Source: an uncultured Christensenellaceae bacterium (GTDB taxonomy: Bacteria > Bacillota > Clostridia > Christensenellales > Borkfalkiaceae). Taken from it: 56,140 nucleotides of DNA. Below the pieces are notes generated by a model. It saw only the letters and a list, made by a program, of their open reading frames with translations, was not told the origin of the DNA and did not search any database. The stretch covers positions 1 to 56,140 of the forward strand of contig CAJUOY010000013.1 of assembly GCA_910588645.1 (NCBI GenBank), given 5' to 3'. Made by a program: the position numbers and the translations under genes. This document shows, in pieces, positions 16,251 through 24,053 of this stretch; the first letter of the stretch is position 1; each line of letters starts with the position of its first letter.

Positions 16251-16889
16251 ATGGAAGACGACATACAGACTAACAACATTCAAACCGATCCAAAAGAAAA
16301 CAAAGAAGAACCGCCAAGTACGGAAAAAAAGCGGGAAAAGAAAAAGAAATCGAAAAAACGCCATAAATACGCCTGGCTTACCTGGGGTATTACGGTGTTT
16401 TTTATGTCTTTTGCTCTTACCGTATTATTCAGTTTTTTAACCGAAGTTGCGGTAAAAGACAGTGAAGCCTTTGTGTGCGTCATCGTACTCATAGTGCTTT
16501 TGATACTGAATATCGGTTGCGATATTTTGGCTAACGCCATTATGTCGTGCAGTCCTGAGGCTTATCATGCTATGGCCTCGGGCAAAATTAAAGGTGCAAA
16601 ACGCGCCGTTACTTTCTGTCGCAATGCCAGTAAGCTTTCAAGCATATTTGCCGACGTGATCGGAGATATATGCGGTATAGTGAGTGGTGCCGCAGGCGCG
16701 GCTCTTGCCGTGCATATGGCGGTATCGGGAACTACGGAATCTCTTATTGCGTCCATAGCCGTCAGCGCCGCTATCGGCGCGCTTACCGTAGGCGGTAAAG
16801 CATTGTTTAAACATTTTGCGGTAAAATTCAACAAGCAGATAGTATTCGGATTTGCAAAATTTACTACTTTCTTTAAAAGGGAAAGGTAA
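16251..16889 (+). CDS. oapA: OLE-associated membrane protein OapA-like
   Basis: 212 aa. The first 45 residues are charged, with a very basic stretch (residues 25-43) suited to RNA binding. Four hydrophobic helices follow (about 43-70, 76-100, 132-158, 166-188). Between helices 2 and 3 lies HAMASGKIKGAKRAVTFCRN...VIGDICGIVSGAAG, which resembles, as I recall it, the conserved core of OapA, the protein that brings OLE RNA to the membrane in Bacillus halodurans. The position between the RNA and dxs fits. There is no Shine-Dalgarno sequence before the ATG. The stop overlaps the dxs ATG. The family call depends on context plus remembered similarity. Confidence 0.72.
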   Translation: MEDDIQTNNIQTDPKENKEEPPSTEKKREKKKKSKKRHKYAWLTWGITVFFMSFALTVLFSFLTEVAVKDSEAFVCVIVLIVLLILNIGCDILANAIMSCSPEAYHAMASGKIKGAKRAVTFCRNASKLSSIFADVIGDICGIVSGAAGAALAVHMAVSGTTESLIASIAVSAAIGALTVGGKALFKHFAVKFNKQIVFGFAKFTTFFKRER

Positions 16890-18619
16890 TGCTTGAAAAT
16901 ATAACAGTTGCGCAACTGAAAAGTATGACCTTAAAGGAGCTGTTGGCTCTCTGTGAGGAAGCCCGGGAGGTAATAACCGCTACCGTTTTGAAAAACGGCG
17001 GGCATCTTTCTTCTAACCTCGGTACGGTCGAACTTACCGTTGCGCTTTATTATGTCTTCGATTTCCCCAAAGATAAATTGGTGTTTGACGTAGGGCATCA
17101 ATGTTATACTCACAAATTGCTTTCGGGAAGATATGATCGGTTTGAAACTTTGAGACAAAAGGGCGGGATTTCCGGGTTTCCTAAGCGCGAGGAAAGCGAG
17201 TATGACTGTTATAACGTAGGACATGCGGGAACTTCCGTTTCTGCGGCTTTGGGCATAGGCAAAGCAAGAGATATTAAGGGCGAGGATTACAACGTAATTG
17301 CGCTTGTAGGCGACGGATCGTTCAATAACGGACTAATATACGAGGCTTTTAACAGTTTAAGGCTTATCAATACCAATATACTTTTAATATTAAACGATAA
17401 CGGTATGTCTATTGCTCCCACAGTGGGAAGTATGCACGAATATCTTGAAATACTATGCGAGACTGCCGAACGAAAAGAAAAGAACGATAGACACGCAAAG
17501 ATATTCGAACGATTCGGTTTCAGATACGACGGAGTATACGACGGTAATAATCTGGAAAAAATGATTGAAAAGCTTTCCGAGATCAAGGAAAGTCTTAAAA
17601 GAGAATCTGTCATTTTGCATGTAGTTACCAAGAAAGGTAAGGGGTATTCTTTCTGCGAAGACAATCCCGAAGCTACTCATGGAATATCGCACGGCAACAA
17701 TGTTGAGACCGAGTATTCTGAAATTTTAGGTAAAACTCTTATCAACCTTGCAGAAAAAGACAATCGAATCGTTGCCGTTACTGCGGCCATGACGTCCAGC
17801 CTCGGGTTATCCGAATTTTTTGAAAAATATCCAAATCGTTCGATGGACGTAGGTATTTGCGAAGAACACGCGACAATTCTTTGTGCGTCTATGGCTGCCG
17901 AGGGACTTAAACCTTATTATGCTGTGTATTCGACTTTTTTACAGCGGTCTTTTGACGAAATAGTAATAGATATATGCAGTCAGAATTTGCCTGTTACCTT
18001 ATGTATAGACAGGGCGGGAATTTCGGGGGCCGACGGCGAAACACATCAGGGTGTATTCGACCTTTCATTTTTGAGTATGATCCCTAATCTTACTATAGCG
18101 GTACCAAAGGACGTGAAAGAATTTGAGGAGTTTTTGCGTTTCAGCGTCGATTACTCTGCGCCGCTTGCTATAAGATACCCCCGATCGGGTAAAAAGCTTT
18201 TGGGTGAACACAGCGCTGTTATCTTAGGCAAATGGGAAACATTGGTGCGCGGCGACGGTAAATATGCCGTCATAGCTTGCGGTGAAAGAATGCTTGACTT
18301 AGCAATGTCCGCGGCGGAAAAGCTGGGGCAATCGGGTGTAAAAATTTCCGTCATAAATGCAAGATTTGTAAAACCGCTTGATGAAGATTTGCTTAATTCA
18401 TTGAGTGAAAAACATATTATTACGCTTGAAGATAATATGCTTTTGGGCGGCTTCGGTGCATTGTTAGACGTATATTTTTCGGAAAGCGAAAAAATAATCA
18501 AAAATTTTGCTTACACCGATAAATTCATTTCACAAGGGAGTGTGTCTGAACTAATGGACGAATTAGAAGTAAATTCGGAAGCGCTTGTCGATTACGTGAT
18601 TAAAAATGAGAATAGATAA
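16889..18619 (+). CDS. dxs: 1-deoxy-D-xylulose-5-phosphate synthase
   Basis: 576 aa, at the short end of the family (Bacillus about 630). Thiamine-diphosphate enzyme making DXP from pyruvate and glyceraldehyde 3-phosphate, the first step of the MEP isoprenoid pathway. Motifs: GHQCYTHKLLSGR, GDGSFNNGL for ThDP/Mg2+ (about 145-180), EEHATIL with the catalytic Glu, and RAGISGADGETHQG. C-terminal transketolase domain complete. Coupled to the upstream membrane protein (TAATG) and overlapping tlyA by 14 nt. Confidence 0.93.
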   Translation: MLENITVAQLKSMTLKELLALCEEAREVITATVLKNGGHLSSNLGTVELTVALYYVFDFPKDKLVFDVGHQCYTHKLLSGRYDRFETLRQKGGISGFPKREESEYDCYNVGHAGTSVSAALGIGKARDIKGEDYNVIALVGDGSFNNGLIYEAFNSLRLINTNILLILNDNGMSIAPTVGSMHEYLEILCETAERKEKNDRHAKIFERFGFRYDGVYDGNNLEKMIEKLSEIKESLKRESVILHVVTKKGKGYSFCEDNPEATHGISHGNNVETEYSEILGKTLINLAEKDNRIVAVTAAMTSSLGLSEFFEKYPNRSMDVGICEEHATILCASMAAEGLKPYYAVYSTFLQRSFDEIVIDICSQNLPVTLCIDRAGISGADGETHQGVFDLSFLSMIPNLTIAVPKDVKEFEEFLRFSVDYSAPLAIRYPRSGKKLLGEHSAVILGKWETLVRGDGKYAVIACGERMLDLAMSAAEKLGQSGVKISVINARFVKPLDEDLLNSLSEKHIITLEDNMLLGGFGALLDVYFSESEKIIKNFAYTDKFISQGSVSELMDELEVNSEALVDYVIKNENR

Positions 18620-19358
18620 ATTCCTTGCAGAAAAATTCGGTTCTCGCACCAAAGCCGCCGTAGCCGTCGATAAGGGGCTTGTGCTTGTAAACGGCAAAAA
18701 TATTTCGGCATCTTATGACGTTGGTGAAAAAGATCAATTAACATTTCTCGAAGCTGAGGAAAATTTTGTGTCCGCAGGCGGGTACAAATTGTCTAAGGCG
18801 TTAAAGGACTTCGGTTATTCTGTTGTTGGTAAAGTATTTGCGGACATTGGAGCAAGTACGGGCGGGTTTACGGATTGTCTTTTTCAGAACGGCGCATCCA
18901 AGGTTTACTGTATAGATGTGGGAACCAGTCAGTTGGACGATACGTTGAAAACCGAAAATATTGTGATTATAGACGGTTTCAATGCAAGAAATCTTAATCT
19001 CAATCTTTTTTCAGAAGTATTGGACGGCATAGTCATTGACGTAAGTTTTATATCTTTGACCTATTTACTTGAGGCTGTATCAAACGTGCTTTCGAAAGGC
19101 AGGGACGTAATTGCTCTTATAAAGCCTCAATTCGAGTGTGGTAGTAGAAAAGTAGGTAAAAACGGTATAGTAAAGGATGTAAAAGCAAGGGAGGAAATTG
19201 TAGAAAAAATCTATGATTTCGCGATTTCAGTTGGCTTGGCGCCTTTGAAAATTACCTATGCGCCTATTATAAAAGGAAAAAATACGGAATATCTTTTATT
19301 AATGAAAAAAGGCGGCATCCCCGCAAAATTTATTGATTTAAAAAAGTCTATTACTTAA
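18606..19358 (+). CDS. tlyA: TlyA family rRNA 2'-O-methyltransferase (YqxC)
   Basis: 250 aa. N-terminal S4 RNA-binding domain (about 1-60) and a FtsJ-like methyltransferase domain with DIGASTGGFTDCL as SAM motif, IDVSFISL and LIKPQFECG with the catalytic Lys. Members methylate ribose 2'-O of rRNA cytidines. Standard neighbour of dxs in Firmicutes. Its stop codon lies within the loop of a terminator hairpin. Confidence 0.9.
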   Translation: MRIDKFLAEKFGSRTKAAVAVDKGLVLVNGKNISASYDVGEKDQLTFLEAEENFVSAGGYKLSKALKDFGYSVVGKVFADIGASTGGFTDCLFQNGASKVYCIDVGTSQLDDTLKTENIVIIDGFNARNLNLNLFSEVLDGIVIDVSFISLTYLLEAVSNVLSKGRDVIALIKPQFECGSRKVGKNGIVKDVKAREEIVEKIYDFAISVGLAPLKITYAPIIKGKNTEYLLLMKKGGIPAKFIDLKKSIT

Positions 19359-19376
19359 TGATAATAGACTTTTTTT
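19340..19376 (+). terminator. Terminator overlapping the tlyA 3' end
   Basis: AAAAAAGTCTATTA (19340-19353) pairs with TAATAGACTTTTTT (from 19362), loop 8 nt containing the tlyA stop, ending in seven T. Confidence 0.85.
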
Positions 19377-19406
19377 GTATATTAATAAAAATTATTCATA
19401 AATGTG

Positions 19407-19447
19407 TTGCATTTTTGAATATTACAGTGTATAATATTCTTATTATG
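19407..19447 (+). promoter_or_regulatory. Promoter giving a leaderless nadK transcript
   Basis: TTGCAT (19407-19412), exactly 17 bp, TATAAT (19430-19435), then only 9 nt to the ATG at 19445. No Shine-Dalgarno sequence in those 9 nt. Confidence 0.7.
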
Positions 19448-20248
19448 AAGGTTGGAATATATTTAAACAAAAAATATTTCAGCGGCGAGAAGAAGTACAT
19501 TGATAAGATTTCAAGCGTTTTCTCGTCGCCCTGTATTGAAATTAAAAATAATTCCGACCTCGACGGACTCGACGTTTTGTTTGTAATGGGCGGCGACGGA
19601 ACTATTTTAACGGTTGCATCAGAATGCGCTAAGCGCGGCGTTAAAATTATCGGGATAAATTACGGACATCTTGGTTTTTTGGCGGAATTCGAACCTAATA
19701 AACTTGATCAAGCTTTGGAATTGGTAAAGAGCGGCGATTATATTACTCAGCGGCGCAGTATGCTTCAGATCGAAAGCGGTGGTTCGGTATATTTTGCTTT
19801 GAATGATTTGGTTGTTCAAAGAGGGACAAGCGGATCTAATTTCACAAATACCGTAAGCGTTCACGCGGAAATCAACGGAACTACTGTGGATAATTTTTCT
19901 GCCGACGGGATAATCGTCAGTACACCTACGGGATCTACGGCATATTCGCTTGCGGCGGGCGGATCCGTATTGACGCCTGATATCAAGGCGTTCATTTTAA
20001 CGCCCATTTGCGCGCATTCTCTTCATTCGCGTCCCGTTGTGTTTTCCGATAAATCCATTTTATCGCTTTCCGCCGTGGGATCGGACGTTCCCTTGGGACT
20101 TATAGTTGACGGTAAAATTGTCGGCTCGGTGAATAGCGGAGAGCTTGTTACTGTTAAAAAGGCGAAGCAAACCGTGGATTTTATAACAGTAGACGATAAA
20201 AATTTTTTCAATAAACTTTTAATTAAATTAAATATTTGGAGTAAATAA
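19445..20248 (+). CDS. nadK: NAD kinase
   Basis: 267 aa from ATG 19445, which begins right at the family N-terminus (MKVGIYLNKK). The longer frame from 19358 would run through the terminator and promoter and is rejected. Phosphorylates NAD to NADP with ATP or polyphosphate. Motifs: GGDGTIL (catalytic Asp), GHLGFLAEF, and TPTGSTAYSLAAGG. Probably translated from a leaderless mRNA; argR overlaps its stop by 1 nt. Confidence 0.93.
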   Translation: MKVGIYLNKKYFSGEKKYIDKISSVFSSPCIEIKNNSDLDGLDVLFVMGGDGTILTVASECAKRGVKIIGINYGHLGFLAEFEPNKLDQALELVKSGDYITQRRSMLQIESGGSVYFALNDLVVQRGTSGSNFTNTVSVHAEINGTTVDNFSADGIIVSTPTGSTAYSLAAGGSVLTPDIKAFILTPICAHSLHSRPVVFSDKSILSLSAVGSDVPLGLIVDGKIVGSVNSGELVTVKKAKQTVDFITVDDKNFFNKLLIKLNIWSK

Positions 20249-20700
20249 TGCAAAGATCATTAAGACAACAAAAAATTCTGGAAATCATCGCGGCAAAAGA
20301 GATAGATACTCAGGAAGAGTTGTGCGATGAGCTTATTAAAGCAAACTTTAACGTAACGCAAGCTACAATTTCACGCGACGTTAAAGATCTAAAACTCTAT
20401 AAGGTTGCGGGGACTTCCAAGAAGTACAGATATGCGAGCTTTGACAGCTACGTGGATAGCGTCACGAATCGTATGACAAATTTATTTAAAGGTTGTGTTC
20501 TTGGAATTAAAGCGGCAAACAATCTTATTTTGGTTAAAACTATGCGTGGTAACGGCTCGACTGTCGGCGTATTTGTAGACAGTCTCAATATAGATGCAAT
20601 AATCGGTAGTGTTGCAGGCGACGATACCCTATTGATAGTAGTAGACAGCAACGATCACACCGCGGGAGTAATGGACGTTCTTAAAGAATATTTAAGCTGA
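20248..20700 (+). CDS. argR: Arginine repressor ArgR/AhrC
   Basis: 150 aa. N-terminal winged helix (1-70) with TQEELCDELIKANFNVTQATISRD as DNA-reading region, and C-terminal oligomerization and arginine-binding domain with GDDTLLIV. Hexameric arginine-dependent regulator of arginine metabolism. It precedes recN as in Bacillus. No arginine genes are in the window. Confidence 0.93.
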   Translation: MQRSLRQQKILEIIAAKEIDTQEELCDELIKANFNVTQATISRDVKDLKLYKVAGTSKKYRYASFDSYVDSVTNRMTNLFKGCVLGIKAANNLILVKTMRGNGSTVGVFVDSLNIDAIIGSVAGDDTLLIVVDSNDHTAGVMDVLKEYLS

Positions 20701-22382
20701 TGTTACGTAGGTTACACATAAGAAATATCGCGCTCATATCCGAAGCTGACATAGAGTTCGATGAAAAACTTAATATTCTATCCGGCGAAACGGGTTCGGG
20801 AAAATCAGTAATCCTCGATTCCATAAACTTTGTTTTGGGTTCTAAAGCGGATAAATCAATGATCAGATACGGCGAGCAGGAATTATCAGTGCGCGCCGAA
20901 TTTGTCGTAGATAAGGACAGTTCCGTGGTTAAAACTTTGCTCGATATGGATATCGAAACCGACGGGAACATAATTATTACCCGCAAATATAATATGGAAG
21001 GCAAAGGCGGGATAAAGATTAACGGCAATGCCGTAACTGCCGCTATGCTTAAGTCTTTGACTCAAAGACTTGTGGACGTTCATGGGCAAAGCGAACACTT
21101 CTTTTTATTGAGTGAAGAAAATCAGCTAAAGGTAGTGGACGGACTTATAGGTGTTAATGCCGATGAAATTAAGTCAAAATTAAGTGTTCTTATATCGGAA
21201 AAGAAGGAGCTTAAAAGAAAAATTTCTGCTCTCGGCGGGAACGAAGCGGAAAGAGAGCGGCGTTTGGACCTATTAAATTACCAGATCAGAGAAATTGAAG
21301 TAGCCGAACTAAGAGAGGGAGAATTCGAGGAATTAAAGTCCAGACAGAATATAATTGCAAACACGGAAAAAATATTGTCGGCATTAAACGAAGTAGCGGC
21401 AATTATAAACGATGACGGCGGTTGTGCGGATTCTATATCTTCTGTAAAACATTGCCTTGGCGGCATTTCTTCGCTGAATGACGACTATTCAAAATTATAT
21501 GACAGAATTGAAAGCTTAAAACTTGAAATTGAAGATGTTTCCCAAACGGTGACGGATCTTGCCGAAGACTTGTCGTTTGACGGTCGTGAAGCGCAGGAAA
21601 TTGAAGAGCGCCTGACGTTGTTAAAGAGTTTAAGAAAGAAGTACGGAGCAGACGAAAAGGAGATACTTAGGTTTCTTCAAGACGCCAGACAACAGGCGGA
21701 ACTTCTTACCGATAGTGCGGCAATCATCGATAAATGCAGCAAGGAGATAGAACAAAAGAATAGAGAGATATATTCACTGTGTCGTGAGCTGTCAAAGCTT
21801 CGAAAAGAATGCACAACGAAATTTGTTAAAAGCGTAGTCGCAGAATTGAAAACTTTAAATATAGTTGACGCCGCATTTTCGGTTGAGTTTGTCGATTACA
21901 GTTTGGAAACGGCTGATCTTAATAGCTTTGACGGTTCCGACCGCATTAGATTTATGTTTTCAGCAAACCGCGGTGAGCCTTTGAAGCCGTTGAATAAGGT
22001 TATAAGCGGCGGTGAAATGTCACGCTTTATGCTTGCGGTTAAAACCCTGCTGAAAGATGTAAACGGAATTTCTACCTACATTTTCGATGAAATAGATTCA
22101 GGTATCAGCGGAATTACTGCAAATACCGTTGCAAGAAAGTTTATAGCTATTTCCAAAAATACTCAAATTCTTGCTGTATCGCATTTGCCTCAGGTGTGCG
22201 CTGCAAGCGACGCGCAATTTTTGATCTTCAAGACCGAAGAAAATGGTAAGACGTTTACGCAAGTGAAGCGTTTGGACGAAGATAGTAAAATTAAAGAATT
22301 GGTTCGTTTGACGGGCGGTGTTGAGTCTGAAGCGGCTATAAAACACGCCAAAGAACTTATAAATGAATTAAAAAACAACTAA
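20700..22382 (+). CDS. recN: DNA repair protein RecN
   Basis: 560 aa SMC-like ATPase for double-strand break repair. Walker A GETGSGKS near residue 30, long antiparallel coiled coil (about 150-360), then the C-terminal ATPase half with signature VISGGEMSRFMLA and Walker B TYIFDEIDSGISG. ATG overlaps the argR stop. Ends in a short terminator. Confidence 0.95.
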   Translation: MLRRLHIRNIALISEADIEFDEKLNILSGETGSGKSVILDSINFVLGSKADKSMIRYGEQELSVRAEFVVDKDSSVVKTLLDMDIETDGNIIITRKYNMEGKGGIKINGNAVTAAMLKSLTQRLVDVHGQSEHFFLLSEENQLKVVDGLIGVNADEIKSKLSVLISEKKELKRKISALGGNEAERERRLDLLNYQIREIEVAELREGEFEELKSRQNIIANTEKILSALNEVAAIINDDGGCADSISSVKHCLGGISSLNDDYSKLYDRIESLKLEIEDVSQTVTDLAEDLSFDGREAQEIEERLTLLKSLRKKYGADEKEILRFLQDARQQAELLTDSAAIIDKCSKEIEQKNREIYSLCRELSKLRKECTTKFVKSVVAELKTLNIVDAAFSVEFVDYSLETADLNSFDGSDRIRFMFSANRGEPLKPLNKVISGGEMSRFMLAVKTLLKDVNGISTYIFDEIDSGISGITANTVARKFIAISKNTQILAVSHLPQVCAASDAQFLIFKTEENGKTFTQVKRLDEDSKIKELVRLTGGVESEAAIKHAKELINELKNN

Positions 22383-22403
22383 GGCGGTAAAACCGTCTTT
22401 TTT
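22381..22403 (+). terminator. Terminator after recN
   Basis: AAGGCGGT / ACCGTCTT stem with one G-U pair and a 3-nt loop, then six T. It separates recN from spoIVB. Confidence 0.75.
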
Positions 22404-22406
22404 GTT

Positions 22407-22438
22407 GTATACATTTTAAACTCTTGCGCACAATACTT
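22407..22438 (+). promoter_or_regulatory. Possible sporulation sigma (F/G) promoter of spoIVB
   Basis: ATACTT (22433-22438) lies 5 nt before the spoIVB ATG, as in the dacF promoter. A GTATA sequence sits at 22407-22411, but 21 bp away, longer than the 18 bp seen for dacF. The -35 is therefore uncertain. Confidence 0.4.
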
Positions 22439-22443
22439 TTGTT

Positions 22444-23457
22444 ATGTTTTACGGAAAGAAAGTATTTAAAGCGTTTTTATTGTTTTTAACTGCCGTTATT
22501 TGCACTATGATGTTTGTCCCGCTTACTGCGGCGGCGGACAATTCAGGATTTTATTTGGGCGGATTTCCGGCAGGTTTTATGCTGAGTACTACAAGAGTTG
22601 AAGTTGTGGGACTGTGCGAAGTAATAACCGAGGACGGTATATGCTGTCCTGCAAGGGACGCAGGATTAAAGGCCGGCGACGTTATCGAAAAAATCAATGG
22701 TGAAACGGTTACAAAAAGCGCAGATATAAATGATATAATAGCAAAGGACTATAAAAAATTTGAAATTACATTGAAAAGAAACGGTGAAAGCCGTAAAATT
22801 CCTATCAGGCCGGTAAAGGAACGCTCTTCAGAAGGTAAAAGAATAGGAGTTTTGGTAAAAGATAGTATTAACGGAATCGGTACCGTAACTTATATCGATA
22901 AAACAAATAATAAGTTTGCGTCGTTGGGGCATCCAATAACGGATACTGAAAACTCCATTATAAAAATTAATGGCGGCACTGTATTTAACGGTATAATTTA
23001 CGATGTGAAAAAGGGAGTCAGAGGTACCCCCGGAGAATTGAAGGGCGCGTTTGAAAGTTCTGTAATAGGCGAAGCGAAAATAAATTGCCCTTGCGGAGTT
23101 TTCGGTTCTCTTGCGAAAAACTTCAACTGTTCCAAGTTGATTAAAGTTGAAAAAGCAGGGATGGACGAAGTAGATATCGGGACAGCCTACATTTATTCCA
23201 CTGTATACGGTACGGAAGCAAAAATGTATAAAATATCTATCGTTAAAGTAGATAAAGGCAATAAAGATAATAGGAATTTCGTTATTAAAATAGAAGATAA
23301 GGAACTTTTAGAAAAAACCGGCGGAATTGTTCAGGGAATGAGCGGAAGCCCCATATTGCAAAACGGTAAATTGATCGGAGCAGTAACTCATGTGTTCATT
23401 AATGATCCCACAAGGGGATATGGAATAGGAATAGATAAAATGACAAGTTCATATTAA
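22444..23457 (+). CDS. spoIVB: SpoIVB serine peptidase (forespore signalling, sigma-K checkpoint)
   Basis: 337 aa. N-terminal signal/anchor helix (about 8-32), PDZ domain (about 55-125), C-terminal SpoIVB peptidase domain. Catalytic elements are present: His in ASLGHPI, Asp in IEDKELLEKTGGI, Ser in VQGMSGSPI, plus the conserved THVFINDPTRGYG. In Bacillus it is made in the forespore and triggers sigma-K processing in the mother cell. No SD before the ATG; likely leaderless. It follows recN as in most clostridia, but spo0A is not next to it. Confidence 0.94.
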   Translation: MFYGKKVFKAFLLFLTAVICTMMFVPLTAAADNSGFYLGGFPAGFMLSTTRVEVVGLCEVITEDGICCPARDAGLKAGDVIEKINGETVTKSADINDIIAKDYKKFEITLKRNGESRKIPIRPVKERSSEGKRIGVLVKDSINGIGTVTYIDKTNNKFASLGHPITDTENSIIKINGGTVFNGIIYDVKKGVRGTPGELKGAFESSVIGEAKINCPCGVFGSLAKNFNCSKLIKVEKAGMDEVDIGTAYIYSTVYGTEAKMYKISIVKVDKGNKDNRNFVIKIEDKELLEKTGGIVQGMSGSPILQNGKLIGAVTHVFINDPTRGYGIGIDKMTSSY

Positions 23458-23462
23458 TTGAT

Positions 23463-23493
23463 AAATCCTCATAGATTAATATATGAGGATTTT
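23463..23493 (+). terminator. Hairpin after spoIVB that contains the next start codon
   Basis: AAATCCTCATA (23463-23473) pairs with TATGAGGATTT (23482-23492). The second arm includes the ATG at 23483. Only TTTTG follows, so termination may be weak. Confidence 0.5.
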
Positions 23494-24025
23494 GTCGTTT
23501 AATATAAAAAATTGTGATAAAAAGTATTTAATAGCTTTTTTGATTGTTTTGATTTGCTCAATTATATGTGGCATAGTACTCTATACACCTGTTGTAAATA
23601 ACATTTATTTTATAGATTTCGGCAGTGAATATGTTTTTAACGTGTTTACATTTAATAACGGATCGTTGTTTTTGTCGCATCTGCTTGCAGATTTAATTTA
23701 TTTTTATATTTTCTTTTTTATTTGTTACTTCACCAAATGGAAGTATCTTACCTTGATATTTCTGTATATCAGAGGTCTATTTTTTGGACTTTATACCGTG
23801 GTCTTGGTATGTATAACGACTTTCAGCGGCTTATTGGTTACATTACTTGTTTTCATTCCGTCAACGGCTATTTCACTTTTACTTTGCTTTATTTTGGCGG
23901 AGACTTGCAAAATAATTAACAGAAAAATCGTATTCTTTTTGCCAGCAATACTAGCTCTAATAGACGGCATAATTCTTATGTTGCTTATTAACGTTTTATT
24001 CAGAATTGTTATAATCATAGTATAA
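23483..24025 (+). CDS. Polytopic membrane protein, SpoIIM-like (tentative)
   Basis: 180 aa with about five membrane helices and little else. The pattern of an N-terminal helix, a loop, then a long hydrophobic run with LYIRGLFFGLYT and VFIPSTAISLL resembles SpoIIM (DUF95), where a Lys/Arg-Gly precedes the third helix. SpoIIM works with SpoIID and SpoIIP in engulfment. Similarity is only architectural, so another small membrane family is possible. The ATG lies in a hairpin arm and lacks an SD; a TTG at 23492 is an alternative start. It lies between spoIVB and dacF, consistent with a sporulation role. Confidence 0.5.
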   Translation: MRILSFNIKNCDKKYLIAFLIVLICSIICGIVLYTPVVNNIYFIDFGSEYVFNVFTFNNGSLFLSHLLADLIYFYIFFFICYFTKWKYLTLIFLYIRGLFFGLYTVVLVCITTFSGLLVTLLVFIPSTAISLLLCFILAETCKIINRKIVFFLPAILALIDGIILMLLINVLFRIVIIIV

Positions 24026-24048
24026 CGTAAGCAATATTACGCATACTT
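24020..24048 (+). promoter_or_regulatory. Sigma-F/G-like promoter of dacF, leaderless
   Basis: GTATA (24020-24024), 18 bp, ATACTT (24043-24048, in CATACTT), then 5 nt to the ATG at 24054. It resembles the sigma-G pattern GHATR / CATXMTA. No Shine-Dalgarno sequence fits in the remaining space. Confidence 0.55.
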
Positions 24049-24053
24049 GTTGT

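Noticed and set aside
19358..19444. N-terminal extension of nadK
   Set aside because: It would run through the tlyA terminator and the nadK -35/-10 elements, and the family N-terminus starts at 19445.
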